Source of the DNA: Lewinellaceae bacterium
GTDB taxonomy: Bacteria > Bacteroidota > Bacteroidia > Chitinophagales > Saprospiraceae
Assembly (NCBI GenBank): GCA_016712415.1
Contig: JADJRC010000011.1
Coordinates: 1-64,000 of the forward strand
Direction of reading: 5' to 3'
Length of the DNA: 64,000 nucleotides
Below the pieces are notes generated by a model. That model was not told where the DNA came from and searched no databases. It worked only from the letters and a program-made list of their open reading frames with translations. Shown here in pieces: positions 32,320 to 42,951 of this stretch; position 1 is the first letter of the stretch; every line of letters starts with the position of its first letter. Made by a program: the position numbers and the translations under genes.

Positions 32320-33264
32320 TTATTGGTTATCCGGATTGTCGGGGATCAGGATATTCAGGGCTTTGGGTCTGATCTCGAATTCCAGTTCGCCTTCCAGCGT
32401 CAGGCCCTCCCCGTCGAGGTGCACGAAATTCCGTCCTTCTGCGAATATTTTCACCTTGCGCGCCGTGAAATGCTCCACAAATGCTGCATCGTATATTTTG
32501 CCGTTCAGCGTGGCGGGTACTGCTGCGAAATAGTGCCATTTCGGTGCATCCTTCAACAACACCACTTCAAAAAAACCGTCGTCGAGGCGGGCATCGGGAG
32601 CAATCTGAAAATTATAGCCCCACATCGGCCCGTTGGCGATGGAAATGATGAAGCACTTTTCTGTGATCACCTTGCCGTCGATCTCCAGGCGGCATTCGCG
32701 GGGGGTATATTGAAGGCCTGCTTTTACCGATTTCAGGAAGTAGGGAATGAACCCGCGCCAGTTGCTGCCCTTCATCAGGTTCGATACCAGTCCGTCGAAG
32801 CCGATACCCGCGAGGTTAAAAAATGGCCGCCCGTTCATAAAGCCACAATCGATGGCGCTCACCCGGGCGGTATTGATCTTTTTTACGGCTTCGTCGATGT
32901 CGCGGCCATAGCCGAGGTGCATTGCCAGTCCGTTGCCGGAGCCTGCGGGTACGATACCCAGGGTGGCGTTGCTGCCCAGGAGGGCGGAAGCGACTTCATT
33001 GATGGAGCCGTCGCCACCGACCGCCACAATGATCTCGCACCCGTCGGCCACGGCCTGCTCCGCCAGTTCGCGCGCGTGTTCCGCACGTTCGGTAAAACTG
33101 AAGCCGTATTCGAATTTACGGTGGTTGAGGTGCTTCTCGACGCTGGTACGGATGTGCTTTTGCAGGTTCGTGCCCGCCTTGGGGTTGACGATAAACTGAA
33201 TGCGCCTGGGGCGCATCAACTCGGTCAACAGACCGTCTTTTGTGTAGGGATGAGATTCGCGCAT
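32320..33264 (-). CDS. Diacylglycerol/lipid kinase family protein (YegS/DgkB-like)
   Basis: Phosphorylates a lipid such as diacylglycerol, at the inner face of the membrane. The 314-residue protein has IQFIVNPKAGTNLQKHI, VAVGGDGSINEVASALLGS (catalytic GGDG), LGIVPAGSGNGLAMHLG and FEVVLLKDAPKWHYF. A second ATG 16 codons in (33216) would remove MRESHPYTKDGLLTEL; both are plausible. It is 16 bp downstream of the pseudouridine synthase gene and 11 bp upstream of the SUI1 gene, so it is probably operonic. Confidence 0.9.
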   Translation of the reverse strand: MRESHPYTKDGLLTELMRPRRIQFIVNPKAGTNLQKHIRTSVEKHLNHRKFEYGFSFTERAEHARELAEQAVADGCEIIVAVGGDGSINEVASALLGSNATLGIVPAGSGNGLAMHLGYGRDIDEAVKKINTARVSAIDCGFMNGRPFFNLAGIGFDGLVSNLMKGSNWRGFIPYFLKSVKAGLQYTPRECRLEIDGKVITEKCFIISIANGPMWGYNFQIAPDARLDDGFFEVVLLKDAPKWHYFAAVPATLNGKIYDAAFVEHFTARKVKIFAEGRNFVHLDGEGLTLEGELEFEIRPKALNILIPDNPDNQ

Positions 33265-33280
33265 GGTGTGTTACCCGTAT

Positions 33281-34417
33281 TTATGCCGACTGACCTTTTC
33301 TCGATTGTACATAATCCCGCCAACGTTCGATTACGGCCTGCATATCTGCCGGCAGGTCGGATTCGAAGCGGACATGTTCGCCGGTACCCGGGTGTTTGAA
33401 CCCCAGCACCTTGGCATGCAGGGCCTGTCTGGGCAGCAGGGCCAGGCAGCCTTCCACAAATTGCTTGTATTTGGAGTACAACGTGCCTTTAAGTATCTGG
33501 TTGCCGCCGTAGCGGGGATCGCCGAAAAGGGTATGACCGATAGATTTCAGATGCACCCTGATCTGGTGGGTGCGGCCCGTTTCCAACTGGCATTCAATCA
33601 GGGTGCAATAGTAAAACCGCTCCAGCACCCGCCAGTGGGTGACGGCCCATTTGCCATCCTCGTCATCGGGAAAAACCATAAACAGTCGGCGGTCGTTGGG
33701 ATTTCGGCCGATATTGCCGCGTATGGTGCCTTTGTCGCGGTCCACATCGCCCCATACCAGCGCCCAGTAACGCCGTTCGATGGTGTGCTCGTAAAACTGC
33801 CGGGCCAGGTGTGTCATGGCAAAGTCGTTTTTGGCGATGACCATGAGGCCTGTTGTATCTTTATCAATGCGGTGGACAATGCCTGCCCGGTTGGGTTCGT
33901 TGCCTTCCTTGACGGGTAATTTGTCAATCTGTTCTTTGAGATGCCAGGCGACTGCGTTGACCAGCGTCCCGTTGGGGATACCCGCGCCGGGATGCACCGC
34001 CAGGTTGTAGGGTTTATTGATCACCATAACATCTGCGTCTTCATGCACGATGTCGAGCGGGATGTTCTGGGGAGCAATATCGTAAACCTCTTCGAGCGAC
34101 TTGGGCAGTACAATCGTGATGACATTGCCCGGCTTTACCTTGTAATTGGGCTTCACTTCGCGGTCGTCGACCTTAACGGAACCTGCCCGGATGGCATTTT
34201 GGACCTTGTTGCGCGAGCGGTTGGCCAGCCGGTCGATCAGAAACTTGTCGAGCCGGATATAGCCCTGTTTGGGGTCTGCGACGATTTCGTGGCGTTCAAA
34301 ATAATCGTCTGTTGACTGGTTGTCATCGCCCTCATCCTGGCCCGACAGATCGGGGGGGACGGGTTCCGGCAAATCTTTTTCCGGCAAATCATTCGAGTTC
34401 TGGTGCTTCTGGCTCAT
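33281..34417 (-). CDS. RluD-family 23S rRNA pseudouridine synthase
   Basis: A 378-residue enzyme with an acidic disordered N-terminus (1-50), an S4 RNA-binding domain (about 52-115: IRLDKFLIDRLANRSRNKVQNAI) and a RluA/RluD catalytic domain (120-370) with VINKPYNLAVHPGAG and HRIDKDTTGLMVIAK, where Asp of HRID is the nucleophile, and YWALVWGD, ETGRTHQIRVHLKSIGHTLFGD. It probably modifies helix 69 of 23S rRNA as RluD does; the target is inferred from the family. It is the first gene of the minus-strand run that reaches to 28831. Confidence 0.92.
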   Translation of the reverse strand: MSQKHQNSNDLPEKDLPEPVPPDLSGQDEGDDNQSTDDYFERHEIVADPKQGYIRLDKFLIDRLANRSRNKVQNAIRAGSVKVDDREVKPNYKVKPGNVITIVLPKSLEEVYDIAPQNIPLDIVHEDADVMVINKPYNLAVHPGAGIPNGTLVNAVAWHLKEQIDKLPVKEGNEPNRAGIVHRIDKDTTGLMVIAKNDFAMTHLARQFYEHTIERRYWALVWGDVDRDKGTIRGNIGRNPNDRRLFMVFPDDEDGKWAVTHWRVLERFYYCTLIECQLETGRTHQIRVHLKSIGHTLFGDPRYGGNQILKGTLYSKYKQFVEGCLALLPRQALHAKVLGFKHPGTGEHVRFESDLPADMQAVIERWRDYVQSRKGQSA

Positions 34418-34550
34418 TCCGCTGCGTTTGATTGGGTGTCAATCGTCCGGCAAAAGTAGGGCTTTCCGCCGGGTACTTGCCCATTTTGAAGTTTTCAATA
34501 AAAAAGGCTTCACAAATCCGGTATTCAAGGCGTCAATTATTCGTTAACAA

Positions 34551-34583
34551 TTGTCCTCAAGCAAGTGTTTTCATGTAGGTTTG
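34551..34583 (+). promoter_or_regulatory. Promoter of the superoxide dismutase gene
   Basis: TTG at 34551-34553 and TAGGTTTG at 34576-34583, spaced by 22 bp, match the Bacteroidetes -33/-7 promoter. Transcription would start near 34588, giving a leader of about 45 nt before the ATG at 34633. Confidence 0.72.
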
Positions 34584-34632
34584 GCCTATCATTAGTTCAA
34601 CATTAACTCAATCATTCCCGCTCCTGACTGTT

Positions 34633-35406
34633 ATGGAAAAACGAACATTTCTCAAAACCGGCTTTTTTCTCGGCATAGCCGCAGCCACCACCTCTTTTCT
34701 CGATGCCTGCAAAAGCACCGCAACCGGCGGTGCGTCCGACGCAGCCGCACCCGTTATTCCGCCGCCCAAACTGCGCCGCACCACGCCCTTCGAACTGCCG
34801 AAACTGGCCTACGAAACCAGCGCGCTGGAGCCCCATATCGATAAAATGACCATGGAAATCCACCACGACCGGCACCACCAGGGCTATGTGAACAACCTGA
34901 ACGACGCGGTGAAAAACACCGTTTATGCCGATTATGAACTGTACGATATTATTTCCCGTATCGGTACCGGCGATGCGGATAAAAAAATCCGGAACAACGC
35001 CGGCGGGCACTGGAACCATACTTTTTTCTGGGAAACGCTCTCGCCTGGCGGCGGTGGCGCGCCCTCGGGCCAACTGGCGAGTGCCATTGATGCACAATTC
35101 GGCTCCTATGATAAATTCAAGGAGCAATTCAGCACCGCAGCAAAAAGTGTTTTTGGCTCCGGCTGGGCATGGCTGTGCGTAGGCAAGGACAAAGGTCTGT
35201 TTATCACCACCACACCCAACCAGGACAACCCGCTGATGCTCAGTGTCGTCAAACAAAATGGCACGCCTATTATCGGCATCGACGTTTGGGAACATGCCTA
35301 TTACCTGAAGTATCAGAACAAACGCCCGGACTACATTACCGCATTCTACAACGTTGTGAACTGGAAAGAGGCCGCCATGCGGTATGAGAAGGCCATGTTT
35401 GGGTAG
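34633..35406 (+). CDS. Exported Mn/Fe superoxide dismutase, probable Tat lipoprotein
   Basis: Dismutates superoxide outside the cytoplasm. The 257-residue protein begins with a Tat-like signal (KRTFLK, then a hydrophobic stretch) ending in LDAC (Cys26), so it is probably exported folded and lipid-anchored, although Asp at -2 of the lipobox is atypical. After a spacer rich in Ala/Pro, the SOD domain (about 53-257) has metal ligands His77 (MEIHHDRHH), His129 (GGHWNHTFFW), Asp216 and His220 (DVWEHAYY). GGH before the second ligand and NQD near 195 favour the Mn type. It has its own promoter. Most bacterial SODs of this family are cytoplasmic, so the export is notable. Confidence 0.92.
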   Translation: MEKRTFLKTGFFLGIAAATTSFLDACKSTATGGASDAAAPVIPPPKLRRTTPFELPKLAYETSALEPHIDKMTMEIHHDRHHQGYVNNLNDAVKNTVYADYELYDIISRIGTGDADKKIRNNAGGHWNHTFFWETLSPGGGGAPSGQLASAIDAQFGSYDKFKEQFSTAAKSVFGSGWAWLCVGKDKGLFITTTPNQDNPLMLSVVKQNGTPIIGIDVWEHAYYLKYQNKRPDYITAFYNVVNWKEAAMRYEKAMFG

Positions 35407-35413
35407 GGGAGTT

Positions 35414-35835
35414 GGATTGCTGCATTGTTAAATTGCCGGCGTGTTGCAACTTATATCCTGTGCTGTCGAGTCAGATGCATCGGTTTAGATATCCTGCTTA
35501 TGCGTGAAGCGTCATCTCGAATTTTTAGAGGGTAGTGAGGTTCCCGCAGATTATCGCAGAAAAGCCCGCAGAAATGTGCAGAACTTTACCAAATCTGCGG
35601 CAATCTGCGGGTTTTTTCTGCGGCAATTTGCGGGAAACAAATTCGGGATAGCTCAGTATTATTTAAAAAATTGTCGGCCCGATCATGTAATTTGACCGTC
35701 TGTTGCATCCTAGACTTAAGAAATCGTCTGAAACCCCGTGAGACGGTTTCTAAGGCTGGACGATACAGCCCTATCAACACCTAACAATGCAGCAATCAAG
35801 CAATGCAGCAATGTAGCAATGCAACCATCCAGGCA
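35414..35835. repeat. 449-bp repeat-filled spacer before the alpha-2-macroglobulin gene
   Basis: No gene is visible in 35407-35855. It holds GATTGCTGCATTGTT (35414-35428), matched by its exact complement at 35783-35797; a CCCGCAGATT / TCTGCGGG inverted set (about 35531-35560 against 35601-35631) of the same word family as the cassette at 1.6 kb; a stem AAATCGTCT / AGACGGTTT (35721-35729 and 35741-35749); and CAATGCAGCAA words at 35784-35827. Confidence 0.75.
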
Positions 35836-35855
35836 CATCACCAAATTCACATACC

Positions 35856-38800
35856 ATGCCCTATCGCCCGATTTTCAATATCGTGTTGATCTCCTTTACA
35901 CTGTTGTCCGGCATCGCTGCCTGCAAATTCGCCGTAAATAAGGACCAGCCCGCCAATCCATCCAAAGACAAACCCGTTACGGAAATGCCTGTACCTCCCT
36001 TGCCTCCGGCGCCGGGCGATTATGCCGACGACTGGAAAATTGTAGACAGCCTTGACAAGCAGGGACTGTTCAAAAGTGCCCTCGAACGCGTGGAAGCCAT
36101 TCAGGTGAAAGCCCAAAACGACAAAAACAGTCCGCAGGTGCTGAAAGCCCTCATCTTTCGGGGGAAATATACCACGACGCTCGAAGAGGACGGTTTCGTG
36201 GAAGCGATAAAGGTGTTTGAAGCAGAGGAAAAAAACGCCAATATTCCCACAAGGGCACTCTTGCAGAGTATCCTCGGACAACTCTATTCCACCTACCTGA
36301 GCAACAAAGGCTGGCAATTGAGCGAACGCACCCCGATTCCTGACGGCGAGGGAGGCGACATCCTCACCTGGTCGGCAGCGCAGATTGAACAACACGCCCT
36401 CGACCTGTATTTTGCTTCTGTGGAGCGGCGGCCCATCCTGCTCGAAACCCCTGTTGAGACGTTCAGAAGTGTAGTCACACCAGGGCAAAACGACACCATC
36501 GACGGTAAAGCCCTGCGCCCGATGCTGTACGACCTGCTGGCCCACCGGGCACTCGAACATTTCGCCAACGAACGCAGCTGGCTCACAGAACCTGCCTATG
36601 CGTTCAAACTCGACCAGCCGCAGGCATTTGCGCCGCTACAGGTGTTTTTGAAAACCGATTTTACCACCAGGGACTCCGCTTCCAACAAGTGGCTGGCTAT
36701 CAAGACATTCCAGCGTCTGCTCAGCCAGCCGGCACTGGTGAACATTACACCCGGAAAGCCGGCTGAAGTGACCCGGAATCATCCAGCACTCGTGGCCAAC
36801 GACCTGCTTCGCCTTGAATTTGCGTGGAACAACTCCGTTCGGGAAGACAAAGACAGCCTCTATTTGCAGGCGCTGGAAAACCTGCACCGCCAATCCGCTA
36901 ACGACCACACCATCGATGCAGAGATCGTATACGCTATGGCCTCGTTTCTGTACTACCGGGATAAAGGCGACAAGGGCCAAAATGCGCAAAAAGCAGCGCT
37001 GATGTGCGAAGACATCATCCTGCAAAACCCCGATACATACGGCGCCCACCAGTGCCTGTTGCTGCTGAACGAAATCCGCGGCAAGAACCTCAATAACGAA
37101 GTGGAAAACGCTATTCTGCCGGGAAAAAGCGCCCCCGTGCTGCTTCAATTCCGAAACATCCAACGCTTTCACGTCAGGGTTGTCCAAGGCAATTTCAGCC
37201 CCGATTTTTTGCAGGACATCAACTGGGAAAAACGCCTCGACTTCGTCAGATCGCTACCCCAGATACAACAGCGGGTCTGGGACCTGAAAGTGCCGGGCGA
37301 TTACCAGCATCACCGAACAGAAATAGCCCTGGACGCGCTTCCACTGGGCTCCTATTGGGTGCTGGTCTGCGAAAACGAAGATTTTGATGAGAAGAAGGGT
37401 CCGGTCGCCTTTGCGCCTTTTTCCGTTACGGAACTGGCCGCCGTGCCCATGCGCAACCATGGCACACTCGCTTTTGCTTTGGTACACCGGAACACCGGCG
37501 CCCCTCTGGCCGGCGTCAAACTGGAGGCTTTTGGGCCGAAATACCAGCGCAAAGACAACAATAACCCGCTCCAGACGATGATTACAGACCGCAACGGCCT
37601 GGTGCGCGCCGACTGGGAAGATCATTCCGGAGGCGAAGTCAGGGCGACGCTGAACGGCGACTCGCTGTGGCTGGGCAATTTTTACCATTACCGCTACCGG
37701 TCCGACGACGACTTGCCCATGCAGGTGTACTTTTTCACCGACCGTGCGCTGTACCGGCCCGGCCAGACGGTGTATTTCAAGGGCGTGCTGTTCCGCTATG
37801 ATGATGCCCGAAAACCGCAAATCGTAACCAATAAAAGTGTAGCAGTTACCTTGTACGACGTCAACGGTCAGGCCAAAGGAACCCTGCAACTGCGCTCGAA
37901 CGACTACGGCACCTTTAACGGCGTCTTCACTGCGCCGGCCAATGGTCTGACCGGACAAATGTCGATCCGTGTCGATCATGCCCTCGGCGGCGCCACCTTT
38001 AATGTGGAAGAATACAAACGACCGAAATTCGAGGTAGCCTTCGCGCCGGTGAAAGACGCCTTCCGGCTCGGAGAAAAAGTGACGCTACACGGTGAAGCAA
38101 AAGCCTATGCCGGCAGTAACATCGACGGCGCGCAGGTGCGCTACCGCGTGGTCCGGCAGGCGCGCTTCCCGTTCTGGAATTGGGGATGGGGAACCAGGCG
38201 TAAGTATATCCCCTGGCAGACGGACCAGATGGAGATCACCAGCGGCGTGACAACTACCGATGCCGACGGAAAATTCGCGGTCGGGTTCACCGCCATTCCC
38301 GATCCCGCCATTCCGCGCAAAGAGAACCCGCAATTCGATTATACGGTATTTGCCGACGTGACCGACATCAGCGGCGAGACCCGCAGCACCCAGCAATTCG
38401 TTTCAGCAGGGTATGTTGCGCTCAAGGTCGACTGGGGGCTTGGCAGCGAGATCGACCTCGATTCGCTCCGGCATGTTTCCCTGAACACCTACAACCTGGC
38501 CAACCAGCCCCAGGCGACCGAGGGTCGTATCACCCTTCAACCCCTGGTGGCGCCCAAACCGTTCTTCGTCGAACGTTATTGGGAAGTCCCCGATGTGCCT
38601 GCCATGTCGAAAGAAACCTGGAAAAACCTGCTGCCCGACTATGCCTGGCAGGATGAAGCCAATCCGGAAAAGTGGCCCAGAGCGGATTTTATCCTCCCGT
38701 TTTCATTCAATACGGGCCGGGATAAAACCGTCGACCTGAATGGCGGTAATGCACAGGCCGGGTACTACCTTGCCCGGCTCACCACGGCCGACGCCTACGG

Positions 38801-41800
38801 GGAAAAAGTCGAGATCGAAAAAATCGTGCGCGTATGGGACAAAAAGAACCGGGCTACGCAGTTTGAAACGCCTTCGGCAGCCGTCGAAAAAAGCACACTC
38901 GAACCGGGCGAAACGGCCCGTATCTGGCTTGGCGGCAAACCGGCAGGACTGAACATCTTCTATGCCCGGCAGCAGCATGACACCTTGACCGCACCCCGCT
39001 GGCTGAACGTCGACGGCGCCACAAGCGTCGAAATACCTGTTGTGGAAAACGACCGGGGCGGCATCATCGCATATTGGTTCACGGTGAAGAACAACCGCTT
39101 CTATGGTGGCCGGCCGCTCTCGCTCAATGTTCCGTGGAGCAATAAACTGCTCAATATTCAATACGAAACCTTCCGCGACAAACTGGCGCCGGGCCAGCAG
39201 GAGGAATGGCGCCTGCGTATCAGCGGTCCGGGCAAGGAAAAAGTTGCCGCAGAAATGGTCGCTACCCTCTACGACGCTTCGCTCGACCAGTTTCTGCCCC
39301 ACGACTGGTCTGCAATACCATATCCCGCCAACTATCCGCGGGTAAGTTTTGAACAGCGCAGCACCCTGGGCTCGCGTGGCGGGGAAGTCCGGTACGACCC
39401 GCAGAACAACCCGGAGATGCCCGTACGGACATACCCTGAACTCAACTGGTTCGACTTCCCGCTTTGGGGCGGCCGACTGTACAGGTCACGGAATGCCTAT
39501 GACAACGACATGAACATCGCGTATGAGGTGGCCGCAGCTCCCGGCCCGGGAGGCGGCGAGCTGAGTACAAAACGTAAGGATCTTGCCTCCGATGCCCGGG
39601 AAGAGGTTAGCACCAATGACCTTAATCCATACCGGGGCAATTTATTCCAGGGCAATATGGAAGCCGGTGCACCGGTCGAAAAACCGAAACCCGCGCCGCC
39701 CGTTCAGATTCGGAGCAACCTCAACGAAACGGTATTTTTCTTTCCCGGAGCCGCATACCGACAAGGAGGGCAACGTGGTACTGAAGTTCAGGATGAACGA
39801 AGCCCTCACCCGTTGGAAACTGCTGACCTACGCCCATACCAGGGACCTGAAGCAGGCCATTTCTACAAAAGAAGTCGTCACACAGAAGGAACTGATGGTG
39901 CAGGCCAACGCACCGCGTTTTCTGCGCGCAGGCGATGAGATGGAGTTTTCCGCCAAGGTGAGCAACCTCTCCCAGGAAACGGTGAGCGGTTCGGCCACGC
40001 TCCACCTGTTCGACGCCGGCACTATGCAGCCTGTCGACCGGGCATTCGGCCTTACCGCAGCGGTGACGACCACGTACAACTTCACCGTCCTGTCCGGGCG
40101 CTCCATGCCGCTTTCGTGGAAGATACGGGTGCCCGATGATTTCAGCGGCGCCGTCACCTGGCAGGTGATTGCCGACGGCAAAAAATTCCGCGACGGCGAA
40201 GAAAGCACCATCCCTGTCGTCAGCAACCGCATGCTGGTAACCGAAACACTGCCCATTTCTGTGCGCGGCGGACAGACAAAAGAATTTGTCTTCGAAAACC
40301 TGAAGAACGCCGGGAAAAGCACCTCACTGAAGACGCGCAGTTATACCCTTGAGTTCACCAGCAACCCGGTTTGGTACGCCGTGCAGTCGCTACCCTACCT
40401 GATGGAATTCCCGTATGATTGCAGCGAACAGGTATTCAGCCGCTTCTATGCCAATACGCTGGCCGCCAGTGTAACGGAAAAATTGCCAAACATCCGGAGG
40501 GTATACGATCGCTGGAAAGGCAAGGACGCCATGAAGTCGAACCTGTCGAAAAACCAGGAACTCAAATACGCCCTGCTTGAAGAAACACCCTGGGTGCTTG
40601 ACGCGCAAAGCGAAGAACAGCAGAAGCAAAATATTGCCCTGCTGTTCGATCTCAACCGTATGTCCGACGAGCGGGAACGCGCCCTGCGCATCCTCTCGGA
40701 ACGTCAGATGGACAACGGCGGCTGGGCCTGGTTCCCCGGCGGACAGGACAGCTGGTATATTACCCAACACATTGTAAGCGGCTTTGGGCACCTGAAGCAA
40801 CTGGGCGCCTTCGACGGTGAGCAAGACCCTCAGGCCGCGCAGATGCTCGACCGCGCTGTCGGTTATTGCGACGCCAAACTGGCCAGTCAGTACCGCGAAC
40901 TCGAACTCCGTGTACAGCAGGGCAAAGCCAAATGGGACGACGACCACCTCGACGGCATGGCGATTCAATACCTCTATGCCCGTTCGTTCTTCCCGCAACA
41001 ACTGGATAAACCCGGACGGGAAATGTCGTACTACCTCGACCAGGCAGAAAAATTCTGGCTCGGAAAGGGCCTGTACCAGGAAGGCATGCTGGCCCTGGCC
41101 CTCCACCGCAACGGCCGTACCGATGCTTCCGGACGCATCGTCGCCAGTCTCCGCGAACGCGCGCTGGTGAAGGAAGAACTCGGCATGTACTGGCCTGTTG
41201 ACTGGGGTTTTTACTGGTACCAGTTGCCGGTGGAAACCCAGGCGCTTATGGTGGAAGTGTTCGGTGAAGCAGGCAACGACCCCAAAGCGGTGGAAGAACT
41301 GCGCATCTGGCTGCTGAAGAACAAACAGACCAACCGCTGGGAAAGCACCAAGGCAACATCAGAGGCCGTGTACGCTCTCCTGCTTTTCGGCGACAACTGG
41401 CTACAGAACACCCGGCCTGTGCAGGTAGCGCTTGGCGGAAAATCGCTAAAACCCGAAGAATATGAGCCGGGAACGGGCTATTTCAAGCAGACCTGGAACG
41501 ATAGTGCGGTAAAGCCCTCGTTCAGCACGATCAAAATCGAAAACCCCAACACCAATATCGTTTGGGGTGCAGCGTACTGGCAGTACTTCGAAGACCTGGA
41601 CAAAATCACTGATTTTCAAAAAACGCCCCTGACCATCGTGAAGCAGTTGTTCACCGAGGAAAATTCGCCCACCGGACCTGTGCTGAAGCCCGTCGCTGAT
41701 GGACAGGCACTAAAACGCGGCGATAAAATCAAGGTGCGCATCGAAATTCGCGCAGACCGGGCCATGGAGTTTGTTCATCTCAAAGACATGCGTGCAGCAG

Positions 41801-42045
41801 GCTTTGAGCCGGTCAATGTACTCAGTGGCTACCGCTGGAAAGATGGGCTGGGATACTACGAAAGCACGAAAGACCTGGCCACCCATTTCTTTATCGACTA
41901 CCTGCCGCGCGGCACTTTCGTCTTCGAATACCCGTTGGTAGTATCGCATAAAGGGGAAATGAGCAACGGCATTACGACCATGCAATGCATGTATGCGCCG
42001 GAATTCACGAGCCATTCGAAAGGGGTACGGGTCAAGGTCGAGTAA
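35856..42045 (+). CDS. Alpha-2-macroglobulin family lipoprotein, interrupted by a frameshift
   Basis: Very large envelope protein (about 2062 residues if the frame is restored), thought in bacteria to trap proteases. A lipoprotein signal (LLSGIAAC) is followed by a helical N-terminal region of about 400 residues, MG domains including MG2 (YFFTDRALYRPGQTVYFKG), the A2M bait/complement region and an alpha-toroid with FPYDCSEQVFSRFYAN, whose CSEQ (about 40423) matches the CxEQ thioester motif, then GGWAWFPGG. The frame breaks at CCC 39744-39746: the first part stays open to 39938, the second is open from 39583. Removing one C gives NETVFFFPEPHTDKEGNVV, a normal family sequence. Either an indel (real or sequencing) or +1 frameshifting at CCC-G is possible. 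Confidence 0.88.
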
Positions 42046-42048
42046 TTG

Positions 42049-42105
42049 GGGTACCGCCGGGTTCTGGTACCGCCGGGTTCTGGTACCGCCGGATTTACCC
42101 GGCGC
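42049..42105. repeat. TGGTACCGCCGGGTTC repeat between convergent genes
   Basis: Three copies of GGTACCGCCGG(G/A)TT in tandem, ending in a CGCCGG...CCCGGCG stem. It lies between the stop of the macroglobulin gene (42045) and the stop of the convergent amidase gene (42110). The same word family occurs at 50457-50508 and inside pheA. Confidence 0.8.
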
Positions 42106-42109
42106 TACC

Positions 42110-42889
42110 TCACTTTTTCCAAACCCCAAAAATCACTTTTTTCCAGTTAAAAGCGGGTCCGATGTCCCATTTCCCTGTCGTTCGGAAATTGACATGCGTG
42201 CAAATACCCTCGAAACCGGCCGCTTCCTGTGCCGAAGAAAAGGTATTGAACAAGTCATCGCCGGCGAGAAATTTACGCGGAATATTGTACCGGGCAGTCA
42301 GGTAGCGCAACAGCGAAATGAGCGAATTATACTGCGCATTGGTAAAGGCGGCATAGTACCGTTGCCCGCGGTATGGCGTAAGCAATTCGGTGTAATAACC
42401 CCGCTCGTCCTGGGTGCAATAGACGTCGTCTTTGCTGTAGATCGTGTGAAAATTGGTGCCGTCCTTGACGAGAAACCCGATGTTCGATATTTCGATGGCG
42501 ATACTGCTGCTGCTCATCTCGGTATTGCCGCCGATAGCGTCGGCGCCAAGGTGGTACGACCAGTATTTGGATGCCCATGGATTGTAGATATCACCCGAAC
42601 GGGCAATGATAAAGGGCACAGATACGTGGTAATATGGCGTTGTGAGCGTGGCGATGTCGCCTTTCAGGTAACCCGCTGTGAAGTGCAGGACGATGCGCTT
42701 CTTCGGCACTTCTTCTTTATAGTAGAACGAGTCGTCGGGAACATCCCTTCGAAGGTCAAGCAGGGTTAGTTTTTTCCCGTCACCCGGAATATTGACGGTT
42801 TCCGGTGTGATGATGAATTTTTTTCCGAAGGAATCAATGCCGTTTTCGCGAAATGACTTCTCGTGCTGGGAAATGCTTGTTGCGCGCAT
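42110..42889 (-). CDS. N-acetylmuramoyl-L-alanine amidase (Amidase_2/PGRP type)
   Basis: Cleaves the amide bond between muramic acid and the peptide stem of peptidoglycan. The 259-residue protein has the Amidase_2 zinc-site pattern: VLHFTAGY with the first His, YHVSVPFIIARSGDIYNPW, SIAIEISNIGFLV, and THVNFRTTGKWDIGPAFNW with the second His and the Asp. No signal peptide is seen, so it could be cytoplasmic (recycling) or released in another way. Convergent with the macroglobulin gene; 62 bp upstream of its start is the stop of the beta-barrel gene. Confidence 0.88.
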   Translation of the reverse strand: MRATSISQHEKSFRENGIDSFGKKFIITPETVNIPGDGKKLTLLDLRRDVPDDSFYYKEEVPKKRIVLHFTAGYLKGDIATLTTPYYHVSVPFIIARSGDIYNPWASKYWSYHLGADAIGGNTEMSSSSIAIEISNIGFLVKDGTNFHTIYSKDDVYCTQDERGYYTELLTPYRGQRYYAAFTNAQYNSLISLLRYLTARYNIPRKFLAGDDLFNTFSSAQEAAGFEGICTHVNFRTTGKWDIGPAFNWKKVIFGVWKK

Positions 42890-42951
42890 GAATCAATTGT
42901 TTTTTATGTCAAAATGGCCCCAAAGGCCCCTAAACGCCTGTACCGCTGCAA

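Noticed and set aside
35721..35749. Intrinsic terminator after the superoxide dismutase gene
   Set aside because: A 9-bp stem with a G-T pair is visible, but there is no T-run on either side and it is about 315 bp after the stop codon.
39583..42045. Separate 820-residue gene starting at 39583
   Set aside because: Its first 55 or so residues are out-of-frame macroglobulin DNA. The rest is the direct continuation of the upstream gene after a one-base shift, so I report one interrupted gene.
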